The notes under the pieces: model-generated
The model's input: the letters and a program-made list of their open reading frames with translations, nothing else
Told to the model about the DNA's origin: nothing
Database searches by the model: none
Program-made: the position numbers and the translations under genes
Source: Nostoc linckia NIES-25
GTDB lineage: Bacteria > Cyanobacteriota > Cyanobacteriia > Cyanobacteriales > Nostocaceae
NCBI RefSeq assembly: GCF_002368035.1
Contig: NZ_AP018222.1
Location: 4,271,534 to 4,335,533, forward strand
DNA length: 64,000 bases
Reading direction: 5' to 3'
In this document: positions 33,342-41,410 of the stretch, one piece after another
Position numbering within the stretch: the stretch's first letter is position 1
Layout: every line of letters starts with the position of its first letter

Positions 33342-33369
33342 GTACAGACGCGATTAATCGCGTCTCTAC
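33342..33369. repeat. TAGAGACG-family palindrome supplying a stop codon
   Basis: 28 bases, arms GTACAGACGCGATT and AATCGCGTCTCTAC, one mismatch. Its right end overlaps the TAG stop codon (33366-33368 on the plus strand, read leftward) of the adjacent large exported protein. Confidence 0.75.
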
Positions 33370-36308
33370 TTCACCTTGGCACGGAAGCGGATAAAACCGT
33401 AAACGTCTTTGGCTAAATTGGGTAAATCTGGACTGCGGGTGATATTCACCACTACAGCACCATTGGTATTAGTACCGCAGGATGAGGGGGCTGACTCGTT
33501 TGCAGGATAAAAACGCCCGCGATCGCCATCTGCAACATCGCTCAGGTAAACTGTAGGAGTGCTGGAACTAACTGCAAGGGCGATACCTCGATCTGCTCCT
33601 GGTAAGCCGCTATCAGTAGGAGTGTTACCATTAAACGCAGTGGGAATAAAAGTTGCATTACTCGGAACTAAGTCGCAGAATTTAACGTTAGTAGCATTAT
33701 TTGGCCCCTTGGAAAGGAAGTAGATAGTATATTCCAACTCATCTCCTGGCTTGACAGTCCCCGCATTAATCGCTCCCCGCAGATAGCCAGCAGGCCATTT
33801 TGCATCGTTATCTTCGGAAGCATAGGGTTCTGGTGCATAGTTGGCAGCACTATTCGGCACGTCGCTACGACCATCTACAATCTCGGTTAAATCTTGATTA
33901 TTGATGCGAGTGATGCGTTTGACTAACAAAAGCTTTGCATTGGTAGTAGTTGCACCGTTATTGTTTTCGCCAACGCTGGTAACGCGAGTACCTGTAGTAT
34001 CAGTGTCTCTAGTTGGCAGATAATTTGGACATCGGCTGCTGGCGTTCCCACTCGTAGCTGCTTCCCAGCAAGCACTGAGATTTGTATCCTGTCCATTGGG
34101 AGTTAAGCTAATAGATTGCCCAGTGTTAGCCCCAATTAAAGAAGATTGATATGTATTGTCCCAAAGATTGAGAACACTTGCGGGAGGCGTATTAATTTCA
34201 TTACCGCTCCCGTAGGCGATATAGTCAATAATTTTATTCTGGCTATCGTATAACCAAATATCATCACCCAAGTTGTTGAGTTTGGAAGTTTGCCCCAACC
34301 AAGTTTGAAAAGCTGCTCCTGTTGCTTGATGATTGGCGTTATTATCACCTATCCAAATCACAGCATATTGCCCAGGTTGCAAAGTTGTGCCGTTAGGAAA
34401 TGTATAAGAAAAGCCATTAAGACCATCATTATCGTTAGCAGTTAAATGTCCATCTGCTAACTTCAAACCACTCAAATTTACAGGTGATGAAGATGGATTA
34501 TAAAGTTCGATAAATTCATCATTAGTACTAGAATTTGTACCAGTTTCTTTATATAAAACTTCATTGATTATGACTTTGCCAACATTAGGTGAAACTGCAT
34601 CAACAATGTTCAATGGAGTTGGTTGAGTTTGACCGGGATAATAAGTCCATAAATCCAGACCTTTGGTATCTCCAAAAGAGCCGTTGCATGATGTCCCAGC
34701 GTTACCAGCGTTACCAGACTGACCAAATTTCCGGTCATTGCTGGCGGTGTCAAAGCCATTGAGTGGGTTGCTAAAGGCTGGATTTGGTGGACTGATACCA
34801 CAGAGTACTTGACCAGTTGTACCAATTTGAGTGCCACCGATAGTTTTATAACCGCGATCGTCGTAAAATCCTCTGGTGTTGCCTATAGGATTAGTAGCAT
34901 TCAGCATTGTAATGGTAGGGCCACCAGTAAAATTGTTTTCCGCATCCAGCAACGGAAAGTGATATTCACCTCCATAAGTTCTGACGCTGACTTTGTAATT
35001 ACTGCCGACTGGGAAAAAATTGCCACTGTTATCTGTACCATCCCAACTAATTGCTTGCTGTCCCGTTGTAAGCATAATTCCTCGCAAAAGACGGTTTTGG
35101 GAATTAGTGGGATCGAAATTGCTGCCGTCTCGGCTGATAATCAGTTCGTAAGTACCTGCAACGTTGCTGTTAAAGCTTAAAGTACCGCCTGTGCTGTAAG
35201 AACTGTTATTTCCTCCAGCTGTGCCGTTGAATTGTAAATTAGTAACAGTAGGAATAGTTGGGTTAATATCAATACCAGTTCCCTCTAATGTGCCATCTCG
35301 TTTGTAACGGTCAACGTATGGAAGTACGTTGTTGTCGATGGGGTTGAAAAAGGTAGCGAATTGCGGACGAGCCAAGCTAACACCACCTTGGGGATTTGCT
35401 AGCTGACTATCTGCTCCCAGTATGTCGTGGTAGAGAGGCGTTTTCCCGTCACTGTCAAAAAAGCCAGTTTGATTACCATAAAGAACAAATCCATTAGGAT
35501 CTGTACCTCTGAGTTCTACTTTATATCGGAAGCCATCTGTGGTTATTGGATAAACTGGGAAGTTGAGATATCTACCGTTATTACCAGTGAATAAGGCTAG
35601 ATAATAGCTGAATAACCGCCCGTTGAAATCACTTGTTGAAGTTTGGTCACTGCTGCGTACCGTTACATCCCAAGCTGCAACACTAGTTCCTTGTTGAGTA
35701 CCAAAGTTGTTCCCATTACTCAAATTGATTTCACCAGTAGGAGCGCCATTCGTTGCGGAGTTACCCCCATCAGGCCCGTAGAAAACGATATCATAAACTC
35801 CGGTGGATGGAGCCTGGTAGTAGCAGGGAATATAACCGTTGGGATTACCGCCGCCAGAAATAGCACGGGGGCCATTTAACTCCTGTTGGCGACTTGAGAT
35901 AACCCCTCGTCCAGGTTGAGAAGTACAGACAAAATCTGGTGTATTGGGAATAGTTTCACTGCCAATACTGTCACTAACACGACCGGGATTGTAAACGCGG
36001 ATATTACCATTATTTACCCCAACTGCACTGGAACCCAAAAGAATATACTCATCTTTGTTGGCATAGACTTTGAGTAAAGTTCGTCGCAGCACCAGACCCC
36101 CATAAGTATCAGTACGCCATTCTAGGTTAGCTCTGCTACTGTTGACTGGGGCGGAACTGGGATATAGGGTGCGACTACCTTCAGCTTGAGCAGATTGTAT
36201 TCCAAAATTCAGGCAGCACAGGAAGAAAGCAAAGCCACTTAGTAGTTTTTTATAACGGTTGAGGTGATTGTTGTTGACCGCTAAAAGAAATTTTAACAGT
36301 AGACTCAT
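33366..36308 (-). CDS. Large exported protein with lamin-tail and DUF11-like domains
   Basis: 980 residues with an N-terminal signal (hydrophobic 22-40, likely cleavage after S-A-Q-A). The first 570 residues are Gly/Asn/Ser/Thr-rich beta-type sequence, with a FlgD-like S-W-D-G-T-D-N-S-G-N segment near residue 420. A lamin-tail (LTD) domain spans about 578-705: V-I-I-N-E-V-L-Y-K-E, D-E-F-I-E-L-Y-N-P and Q-Y-A-V-I-W-I-G. A DUF11-type repeat (about 855-925) has G-D-E-L-E-Y-T-I-Y-F. It is probably a surface-exposed or secreted structural protein. No sorting signal seen at the C-terminus, which ends abruptly in a palindromic repeat. No operon partner. Confidence 0.8.
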   Translation of the reverse strand: MSLLLKFLLAVNNNHLNRYKKLLSGFAFFLCCLNFGIQSAQAEGSRTLYPSSAPVNSSRANLEWRTDTYGGLVLRRTLLKVYANKDEYILLGSSAVGVNNGNIRVYNPGRVSDSIGSETIPNTPDFVCTSQPGRGVISSRQQELNGPRAISGGGNPNGYIPCYYQAPSTGVYDIVFYGPDGGNSATNGAPTGEINLSNGNNFGTQQGTSVAAWDVTVRSSDQTSTSDFNGRLFSYYLALFTGNNGRYLNFPVYPITTDGFRYKVELRGTDPNGFVLYGNQTGFFDSDGKTPLYHDILGADSQLANPQGGVSLARPQFATFFNPIDNNVLPYVDRYKRDGTLEGTGIDINPTIPTVTNLQFNGTAGGNNSSYSTGGTLSFNSNVAGTYELIISRDGSNFDPTNSQNRLLRGIMLTTGQQAISWDGTDNSGNFFPVGSNYKVSVRTYGGEYHFPLLDAENNFTGGPTITMLNATNPIGNTRGFYDDRGYKTIGGTQIGTTGQVLCGISPPNPAFSNPLNGFDTASNDRKFGQSGNAGNAGTSCNGSFGDTKGLDLWTYYPGQTQPTPLNIVDAVSPNVGKVIINEVLYKETGTNSSTNDEFIELYNPSSSPVNLSGLKLADGHLTANDNDGLNGFSYTFPNGTTLQPGQYAVIWIGDNNANHQATGAAFQTWLGQTSKLNNLGDDIWLYDSQNKIIDYIAYGSGNEINTPPASVLNLWDNTYQSSLIGANTGQSISLTPNGQDTNLSACWEAATSGNASSRCPNYLPTRDTDTTGTRVTSVGENNNGATTTNAKLLLVKRITRINNQDLTEIVDGRSDVPNSAANYAPEPYASEDNDAKWPAGYLRGAINAGTVKPGDELEYTIYFLSKGPNNATNVKFCDLVPSNATFIPTAFNGNTPTDSGLPGADRGIALAVSSSTPTVYLSDVADGDRGRFYPANESAPSSCGTNTNGAVVVNITRSPDLPNLAKDVYGFIRFRAKVK

Positions 36309-36357
36309 TTATGCTTCACTAGCTCCTGATTTTAATGGGGAATGTAAATTGTGACAA

Positions 36358-36387
36358 TGTAGAGACGTAAAATTTTACGTCTCTACA
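36358..36387. repeat. TAGAGACG-family palindrome
   Basis: Perfect 30-base palindrome with arm TGTAGAGACGTAAAA, just upstream of the large exported protein gene. Confidence 0.8.
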
Positions 36388-36590
36388 TCAACAATCCATA
36401 CCTGTATTCAGCAACGCCAAAACTCTAATGCACTTAGGCGATCGCTGGTTTTAGGTTACCCAAGTTGTACGAAAATCTACCATCTCGATCGCATTCACTG
36501 TGGCGATCGCTCTACATTTCTTAAATCGATAGAACAGCCCTTCAAGAGTGTAGATCCGGTTTCTAACCACCTGTTTTCCGTCGATTATAC

Positions 36591-36692
36591 CTCTGCGTTC
36601 CTTTGCGCCAACCTTTGCGATCGCTCTGCGTTTAAAAATACTAGCTTTTTAAACGCAAAGGGACACAGAGTAAACGCAAAGTGACGCAGAGT
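36591..36692. repeat. Composite inverted repeat
   Basis: Inner perfect stem TGCGTTTAAAAA/TTTTTAAACGCA (36627-36657, 7-base loop) nested within an outer inverted repeat: CTCTGCGTTCCTTTGCG near 36591 matches CGCAAAGTGACGCAGAG at the right end in 15 of 17 positions. No coding capacity; looks like a small mobile palindrome. Confidence 0.6.
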
Positions 36693-36839
36693 TTTGCCGA
36701 ATTTAATATTCAACTTGAGCGTGAAATCTCAGAGGAGCGCAATTTATCTTGAAACTAATTTCTATGTTTTAAAAATATAATTCCATAATTAATTTTTCTC
36801 CACAAATAAACTGAAAAATAAATAATATCCAACAATTTA

Positions 36840-36925
36840 TTGTGGGGTGGGCGTCTCGCCCGCCCTTGTTTATAGGCGGGCAAGATGCCTACCCCACAAC
36901 ATTGAATAATTTATTTTTTAGAAAT
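36840..36925. repeat. MITE core, copy A (86 bp)
   Basis: TTGTGGGGTGGGCGTCTCGC, then CCGCCCTTG, a short loop, GGCGGGCAAGATGC and CCCCACAA: a long imperfect hairpin. Same length and nearly the same sequence as copy B at 41131-41216. Confidence 0.8.
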
Positions 36926-37009
36926 TATTAAATAAATTGCTCTGGCAGGTTTTCGGTATATTATCGTAATCATTAATCAATAATTTTATGTAATTAAAAT
37001 TTACAGATA

Positions 37010-38071
37010 ATGGCTGATAACCCTTTTTTGGCTGCGGGGATGATTGAAGATCCGAGGCTGTTTGTGGGGCGTAAAGATGAACTAAATGCGATCGCATCTC
37101 GGATGAAGGGCGACCAGCCTACAAGCATCAATATAGTTGGTGACAAGCACATTGGTAAATCTTCACTGCTGTATTATTTCCTTCGCACTTGGGAGCAGCG
37201 AGTATTACAAAACACCAACCGTTATGTAGTAATTTACTTAGCGTTACGGGGTGTAGATTGCCAAACTGAAACGGGTTTTTATGAGGCTGTGGCAGAAAGT
37301 TTACTCAGTCACGTTGCGGGATGGCAACAACGCAATCTGCAAAATCCTTGGAAGACTAAACCGCTGAATCGTCAAGCTTTTTCAGATGCGGTTAAGGAAT
37401 GGAAACAGCAAGGAAAGCTACCCGTGTTGTGTCTGGATGATTTTGAAAGCCTTTTGAGATATCCCGATAAATTCGATAATGGATTTTATGACAATTTGCG
37501 ATCGCTAATGGATAGCAACGCCTTGATGTTAGTGGTGGCTTCCCGCAAACAATTGGATGTTTATGCTAACGAGCATCACTTCGGCTCTAGCTTTTTCAAT
37601 CTCGGTCACACAATTTATTTGCAAGAACTAACTACAGATGAGGCGATTGAACTGTCGCGTTTACCAAGTCGTTCTAGCAATGGTGCTGCTTTGAGTGTAG
37701 ACGAACAGAATTGTGTGCAGCAATGGGGCGATCGTCATCCTTACAAGTTGCAATTGGCTGGTTACTATTTGTGGGAAGCACGTCAACAAGGCAAGCCAAT
37801 TAAGTGGGCAAAAGAACAGTTTAAACAGCAGCTTACTAAAGCTAAATCGGCATCCAATGAACAGCGATGGCAATTATGGCTGCGTTGGTTAGTTTGGGAT
37901 TTACCAGTGCGTCTAGGTAAGATACCCCAATTCATTGGTGTAACTGTAGGTGATATCGGCAACTGGATTACTGGCTTAGTTATGCTGCTTTTACCAGTTT
38001 TGGTTTTGGTGGGTGTAGTGCGCTGGAATGAAGTTTGGGATTTTGTGCGTGACAAGCTGGGGATAAAGTAG
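37010..38071 (+). CDS. AAA-type ATP-binding protein, first of an ATPase pair
   Basis: 353 residues. P-loop G-D-K-H-I-G-K-S-S (about residues 44-52) follows a V-G-R-K-D-E-L box typical of AAA_16/STAND-like NTPases, with a Walker B-like V-L-C-L-D-D-F-E-S near 140-148. The Gly-rich loop departs from the standard (D-K-H-I in place of small residues) but keeps G-K-S/T. A hydrophobic helix near 318-340 (L-V-M-L-L-L-P-V-L-V-L-V-G) makes it a likely membrane-tethered protein. It ends 2 bases before the next ATPase gene, a clear two-gene operon. Function unknown; signalling or conflict-type roles are typical for this class. Confidence 0.8.
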   Translation: MADNPFLAAGMIEDPRLFVGRKDELNAIASRMKGDQPTSINIVGDKHIGKSSLLYYFLRTWEQRVLQNTNRYVVIYLALRGVDCQTETGFYEAVAESLLSHVAGWQQRNLQNPWKTKPLNRQAFSDAVKEWKQQGKLPVLCLDDFESLLRYPDKFDNGFYDNLRSLMDSNALMLVVASRKQLDVYANEHHFGSSFFNLGHTIYLQELTTDEAIELSRLPSRSSNGAALSVDEQNCVQQWGDRHPYKLQLAGYYLWEARQQGKPIKWAKEQFKQQLTKAKSASNEQRWQLWLRWLVWDLPVRLGKIPQFIGVTVGDIGNWITGLVMLLLPVLVLVGVVRWNEVWDFVRDKLGIK

Positions 38072-38073
38072 CC

Positions 38074-40503
38074 ATGAGTAACACATCTCCAACATCAGGC
38101 TTTTGGAATTATGTGGCTGAATGCTTGCGCCTGCTGTATTGGATTTACTTCAAGCCTTTTACTTTTCAACGTTGGCTGCGCGATATTCATCCAGAACTTA
38201 AGCCGCCAGATAACCCCTTTGATAAACGGATTGAGTTTCGTCGTAACCCCCGCCTGCGTCGCTATGCTGGGCAATTTTGCTGGCTAACTGCTGTAGTTCC
38301 AGTGGTTGCTGTATTGCTGGTAGCACCAGTTTACACTCTGGTTAGTGGTAAATCATTTAACTGGTTCATAAGCTGTAGTTTTTTGGTGTGCTGGTTTATA
38401 GGACGGGTTGTAGACCGTGGCGGTAATAAAAATAGGCTAATTATTTTCCTTGTTGCTATCCTTAGCATATTTTTGGCAACTCGATTTTTATCAAGTGTGG
38501 CGGTAGGCGTGGCGGTAGGCGTGGCGGTAGGCGTGGGGGTAGGCGTGGTGGGAGGCGTGGTGGGAGGCGTGGTGGGAGGCGTGGCGTTGGGCGTAGCGTT
38601 AGGCGTGGCGTTTGGCGTGGCGTTTGGCGTGGCGGGAGGCGTGGCGTTTGGCGTGGCGTTTGGCGTGGGGGTAGGCGTGGCGTTTGGCGTGGCGGGAGGC
38701 GTGGCGTTGGGCGTGGGGGTAGGCGTGGCAGGCGTGGCGTTGGGCGTGGGGGTAGGCGTGGCGTTTGGCGTGGCGTTGGGCGTGGGGGTAGGCGTGGGGG
38801 TAGGCGTGGCGTGGATTTTAGGTGTGTTGCGGGTTTACTTCTGGTTGCCAGAATTACTGTGGATACTTACCCTGTTCTTATTGTCTCCCAATGAAAAGCG
38901 GGTAAATTGTTTGCGATATTTGCCCCCTCGCTTTGATGAATTGATTATTTTGCCTCTGCCTTTCATGGATGTGATGATTGTAGAGGCTCATCGAAAGAAC
39001 CCAATGGCTGCCCGTGAGACTATTAATTATCTAATTACATCCACCAATCAGCAAAAAGTTGCAGCAGAAGCAATTTCTGGTATTGCTGTAGATATTTTCA
39101 ATCGTTGTCAAAGGTTGAGCGATATTGTAGAGATTGCCAACCAACTAGCGTGGATTCCTTCACCACCACCAAAGGAAATTGTCGCTGTTTTACCCGAATT
39201 TTTGAAAATCAGCCAGGATGTACGGGCATCACAGGAAGCAACTTCACGTTATCGTAAATATGAATTACTGAATATTCCCATCAACGCATTACGCCAACTG
39301 GGGCAAAGTCTAGCTTTGACAAAAGATGCTCGCGTTGCTGTCTCTTTTGGCAACGCTGCACAAGCTTGGCTGACGATACTAGAGACGGCACAGCGCACTT
39401 TAAAGGAACAGGCACAGCAATCAACAGAAATTCGCCAAGTTTATATTGCTGGTAATTCCCTAGACCCCGAAACAGCAAAGAATCGTTTCAAAGGGCGAAT
39501 TGACATATTTCGAGAAATTGAAACTTTGGCGCTTTCTGAGCAACCACCAGTATTATTACTTTATGGTGGACGCAGGACAGGGAAAACCTCGGCGCTGAAA
39601 TATCTACCTTATAGAATTGGCTCAGATATTGTACCTTTGCTGGTAGATTTACAGGGTGCAGCATCAGCGACAACGTTAAAAGGATTGGCTGAAAATTTAG
39701 CTCAACAAATTATCGAAGCTGCACGGCGATTACCCCGCAAAGTATTTTTGCCTAATCCAGATGCCAAGAAACTAGCTGAAGATCCATTTCCGGCGCTGCA
39801 AACTTGGTTAACAGAAATAGAACGCAGCAACCGCAGCCAGCGATTTCTTTTGTGTTTGGATGAATACGAACGCCTGGATGAAGTCGTGAAAGCAACAAAC
39901 AGCTGTGCGCCACTCAACTTTATTCGTAACCTGCTGCAACACCACCAAAAATGGATTTTACTTTTTAGCGGTTCGCAGGAGTTATCTGAACTTGAAGATT
40001 ACTGGAGTGACTATTTAATTAACACCCGTGCTTTGCGAATGACCTACCTGCAAGAATCAGAAGCCCGCGATTTGATTTTAAATCCGGTGGAGAACTTCAC
40101 CAATATATATGAACCAACTGCTGTAGATGCAATTATTCAACTGACTCGCTGTCAGCCTTTTCTGGTTCAGTTGGTATGTTACGAGTTGGTGGAGTCGCTA
40201 AATGGCGATATTAGAAGAAACCAGGGAAATGCAGATACAGTCAAAGCCACTGCACAAAATGTTCAAGAGATTATTCCTCAAGTGCTTGAGGTAGGCGTTC
40301 AGTATTTTCGGGAATTATGGAGGAGTTTAGCAGAGAATGACCGTAATTTACTCCGGCGTTTAATTGAAGGCGAAACTCCTACACCACAAGACAAAGGTGT
40401 TGTCCGCAAACTAGTGCGAAAAGAAATCTTGACTCCAGATGGCAATGCCTTTCAAGTGCCTTTGGTACAAAAATATGTAGAACAAGTGTTAGAAGAAGAG
40501 TAA
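38074..40503 (+). CDS. Large AAA-type ATPase with a Gly-Val tandem-repeat membrane region
   Basis: 809 residues. A hydrophobic N-terminal region (about 68-140) is followed by about 105 residues of nearly pure Gly/Val/Ala/Leu/Phe (about 142-246), encoded by a 12-bp DNA repeat, and further helices to about 270. A helical domain follows. The ATPase domain (about 470-700) has P-loop L-Y-G-G-R-R-T-G-K-T-S and Walker B F-L-L-C-L-D-E-Y-E. The C-terminal winged-helix-like part ends E-Q-V-L-E-E-E. It is paired with the preceding smaller ATPase (2-base gap). Family beyond AAA/STAND-type not recognised. Confidence 0.8.
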   Translation: MSNTSPTSGFWNYVAECLRLLYWIYFKPFTFQRWLRDIHPELKPPDNPFDKRIEFRRNPRLRRYAGQFCWLTAVVPVVAVLLVAPVYTLVSGKSFNWFISCSFLVCWFIGRVVDRGGNKNRLIIFLVAILSIFLATRFLSSVAVGVAVGVAVGVGVGVVGGVVGGVVGGVALGVALGVAFGVAFGVAGGVAFGVAFGVGVGVAFGVAGGVALGVGVGVAGVALGVGVGVAFGVALGVGVGVGVGVAWILGVLRVYFWLPELLWILTLFLLSPNEKRVNCLRYLPPRFDELIILPLPFMDVMIVEAHRKNPMAARETINYLITSTNQQKVAAEAISGIAVDIFNRCQRLSDIVEIANQLAWIPSPPPKEIVAVLPEFLKISQDVRASQEATSRYRKYELLNIPINALRQLGQSLALTKDARVAVSFGNAAQAWLTILETAQRTLKEQAQQSTEIRQVYIAGNSLDPETAKNRFKGRIDIFREIETLALSEQPPVLLLYGGRRTGKTSALKYLPYRIGSDIVPLLVDLQGAASATTLKGLAENLAQQIIEAARRLPRKVFLPNPDAKKLAEDPFPALQTWLTEIERSNRSQRFLLCLDEYERLDEVVKATNSCAPLNFIRNLLQHHQKWILLFSGSQELSELEDYWSDYLINTRALRMTYLQESEARDLILNPVENFTNIYEPTAVDAIIQLTRCQPFLVQLVCYELVESLNGDIRRNQGNADTVKATAQNVQEIIPQVLEVGVQYFRELWRSLAENDRNLLRRLIEGETPTPQDKGVVRKLVRKEILTPDGNAFQVPLVQKYVEQVLEEE
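38497..38810 (+). repeat. 12-bp tandem repeat encoding (Gly-Val-X-X)n
   Basis: About 26 units, each beginning GGCGTG and followed by a variable six bases (GCGGTA, GCGTTT, GCGTTG, GGGGTA, GTGGGA). This gives tetrapeptides GVAV, GVAF, GVAL, GVGV and GVVG. One unit is shortened by 6 bases, keeping frame. Confidence 0.92.
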
Positions 40504-40551
40504 TTTAAGAAGTTATCGAATTACTACCAGTCCTTTCTTTACCCCACCCTA

Positions 40552-40574
40552 ACCCTCCCCTTGTAAAGGGGAGG
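40552..40574 (+). terminator. GC-rich hairpin after the ATPase operon
   Basis: Stem CCCTCCCCTT/AAGGGGAGGG with a 3-base loop, about 50 bases after the stop codon; no T run follows directly. May be a dispersed element acting as terminator. Confidence 0.45.
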
Positions 40575-40707
40575 GAACTAGATTTTCCGGTTTCCCCCCT
40601 TTCTAAGGGGGGATTAAGGGGGGTAATTCGACTTGTGTATACATAGTAGGGTTATCCTCGCAACTGACATCGCTATAGACAGAACTGATATTGCTACAAA
40701 CATGACG

Positions 40708-40907
40708 GAAGCTCTTGCAGGGTGCGCGAAACACGGAAACGTCAAGGCAGAAGCTCTTACAGGGTGCGCGAAACACGGAAACGTCAAGGCGGAAGCTCTT
40801 GCAAGGAAGGCAGAAGCTCTTGCAGGGTGCGCGAAACACGGAAATGTCAAGGCGAAAGCTCTTGCAGGGAAGGCAGAAGCTCTTACAGGGAAGGCAGAAG
40901 CTCTTAC
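40708..40907. repeat. Composite 21/42-bp tandem repeat array
   Basis: Units of 42 bases (GAAGCTCTTGCAGGG followed by a 27-base block TGCGCGAAACACGGAAACGT...) alternate with shortened 21-base units (GAAGCTCTTACAGGGAAGGCA). Order: 42, 42, 21, 42, 21, 21, partial. Copies differ by single bases. All lengths are multiples of 21, so frames on both strands stay open, but no start signal or protein-like context is seen. Confidence 0.85.
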
Positions 40908-41095
40908 CGTCGCAATTTCGTGTTGTAATACCTTTTTAACCGAACTTCCAAATAAAAAAATTCTACTTTTCGCAGTCAAGGGTCAACTCATATCTTGCAC
41001 TAGGCGACTCGAAGTCGCGGCTACACAGACAAAACCCGCACTTCGACAAGCTCAGTGACCGCCTCCCTTGGGTTTCAAACCCTTGATTTTGCGTT

Positions 41096-41220
41096 AGGGA
41101 CTTCCAAATAAAAAAATATAGAATTATTTCTTGTGGGGTGGGCGTCTCGCCCGCCCTTGACTACGGGCGGGCAAGATGCTCACCCCACAAGATTGGATAA
41201 TTTATTTCTTGGAAATCCCT
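41096..41220. mobile_element. 125-bp MITE-like element, containing MITE core copy B
   Basis: Imperfect terminal inverted repeats AGGGACTTCCAAATAAA and TTTATTTCTTGGAAATCCCT. The 86-bp core (41131-41216) nearly repeats 36840-36925. A fragment ACTTCCAAATAAAAAAAT also occurs at 40945-40964. Non-coding. Confidence 0.75.
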
Positions 41221-41353
41221 TAGTCCGTGTAGGCGGACTTTGTTTCTATAGCCGCGATTTCTAATCGCTAGGGCTAGGTGCAAGAGGTGAGCTACTTTTC
41301 CACAGCTGAATTTGAACGCCGAACAAGTCTTGGCAGGACACAAATAATATCAA

Positions 41354-41380
41354 TAGAGACGTTGCAGTGCAACGTCTCTA
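41354..41380. repeat. TAGAGACG-family palindrome
   Basis: Perfect 27-base palindrome, arm TAGAGACGTTGCA with one central G; identical to the palindrome inside the DnaX intein. Lies 31 bases beyond the stop of the M56 peptidase gene. Confidence 0.88.
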
Positions 41381-41410
41381 CATGTGGATTGATACTTTTT
41401 TCAATTCAAA

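Larger units (their letters stand above)
36309..37009. other. Repeat-rich intergenic region
   Basis: About 700 bases without a gene. Contents: a TAGAGACG-family palindrome (36358-36387), a composite hairpin (36591-36692) and an 86-bp MITE-core copy (36840-36925), each listed separately, plus several HIP1 sites. Confidence 0.5.
40504..41410. other. Repeat-only intergenic region
   Basis: About 900 bases between convergent genes, with no credible gene. Contents: a hairpin CCCTCCCCTT/AAGGGGAGGG at 40552-40574, a 21/42-bp tandem array (40708-40907), a 125-bp MITE-like element (41096-41220) and a TAGAGACG palindrome (41354-41380). ORFs on both strands cross the tandem array only because its period is a multiple of three. 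Confidence 0.7.

Noticed and set aside
40708..40907. Possible CRISPR array.
   Set aside because: Units are contiguous without unique spacers, and no cas genes are present.
40614..41058. Long ORFs on both strands across the tandem array, with Cys/Ala-rich repeats.
   Set aside because: They stay open only because the repeat period is a multiple of three; there is no Shine-Dalgarno, no family and all frames look equally open.
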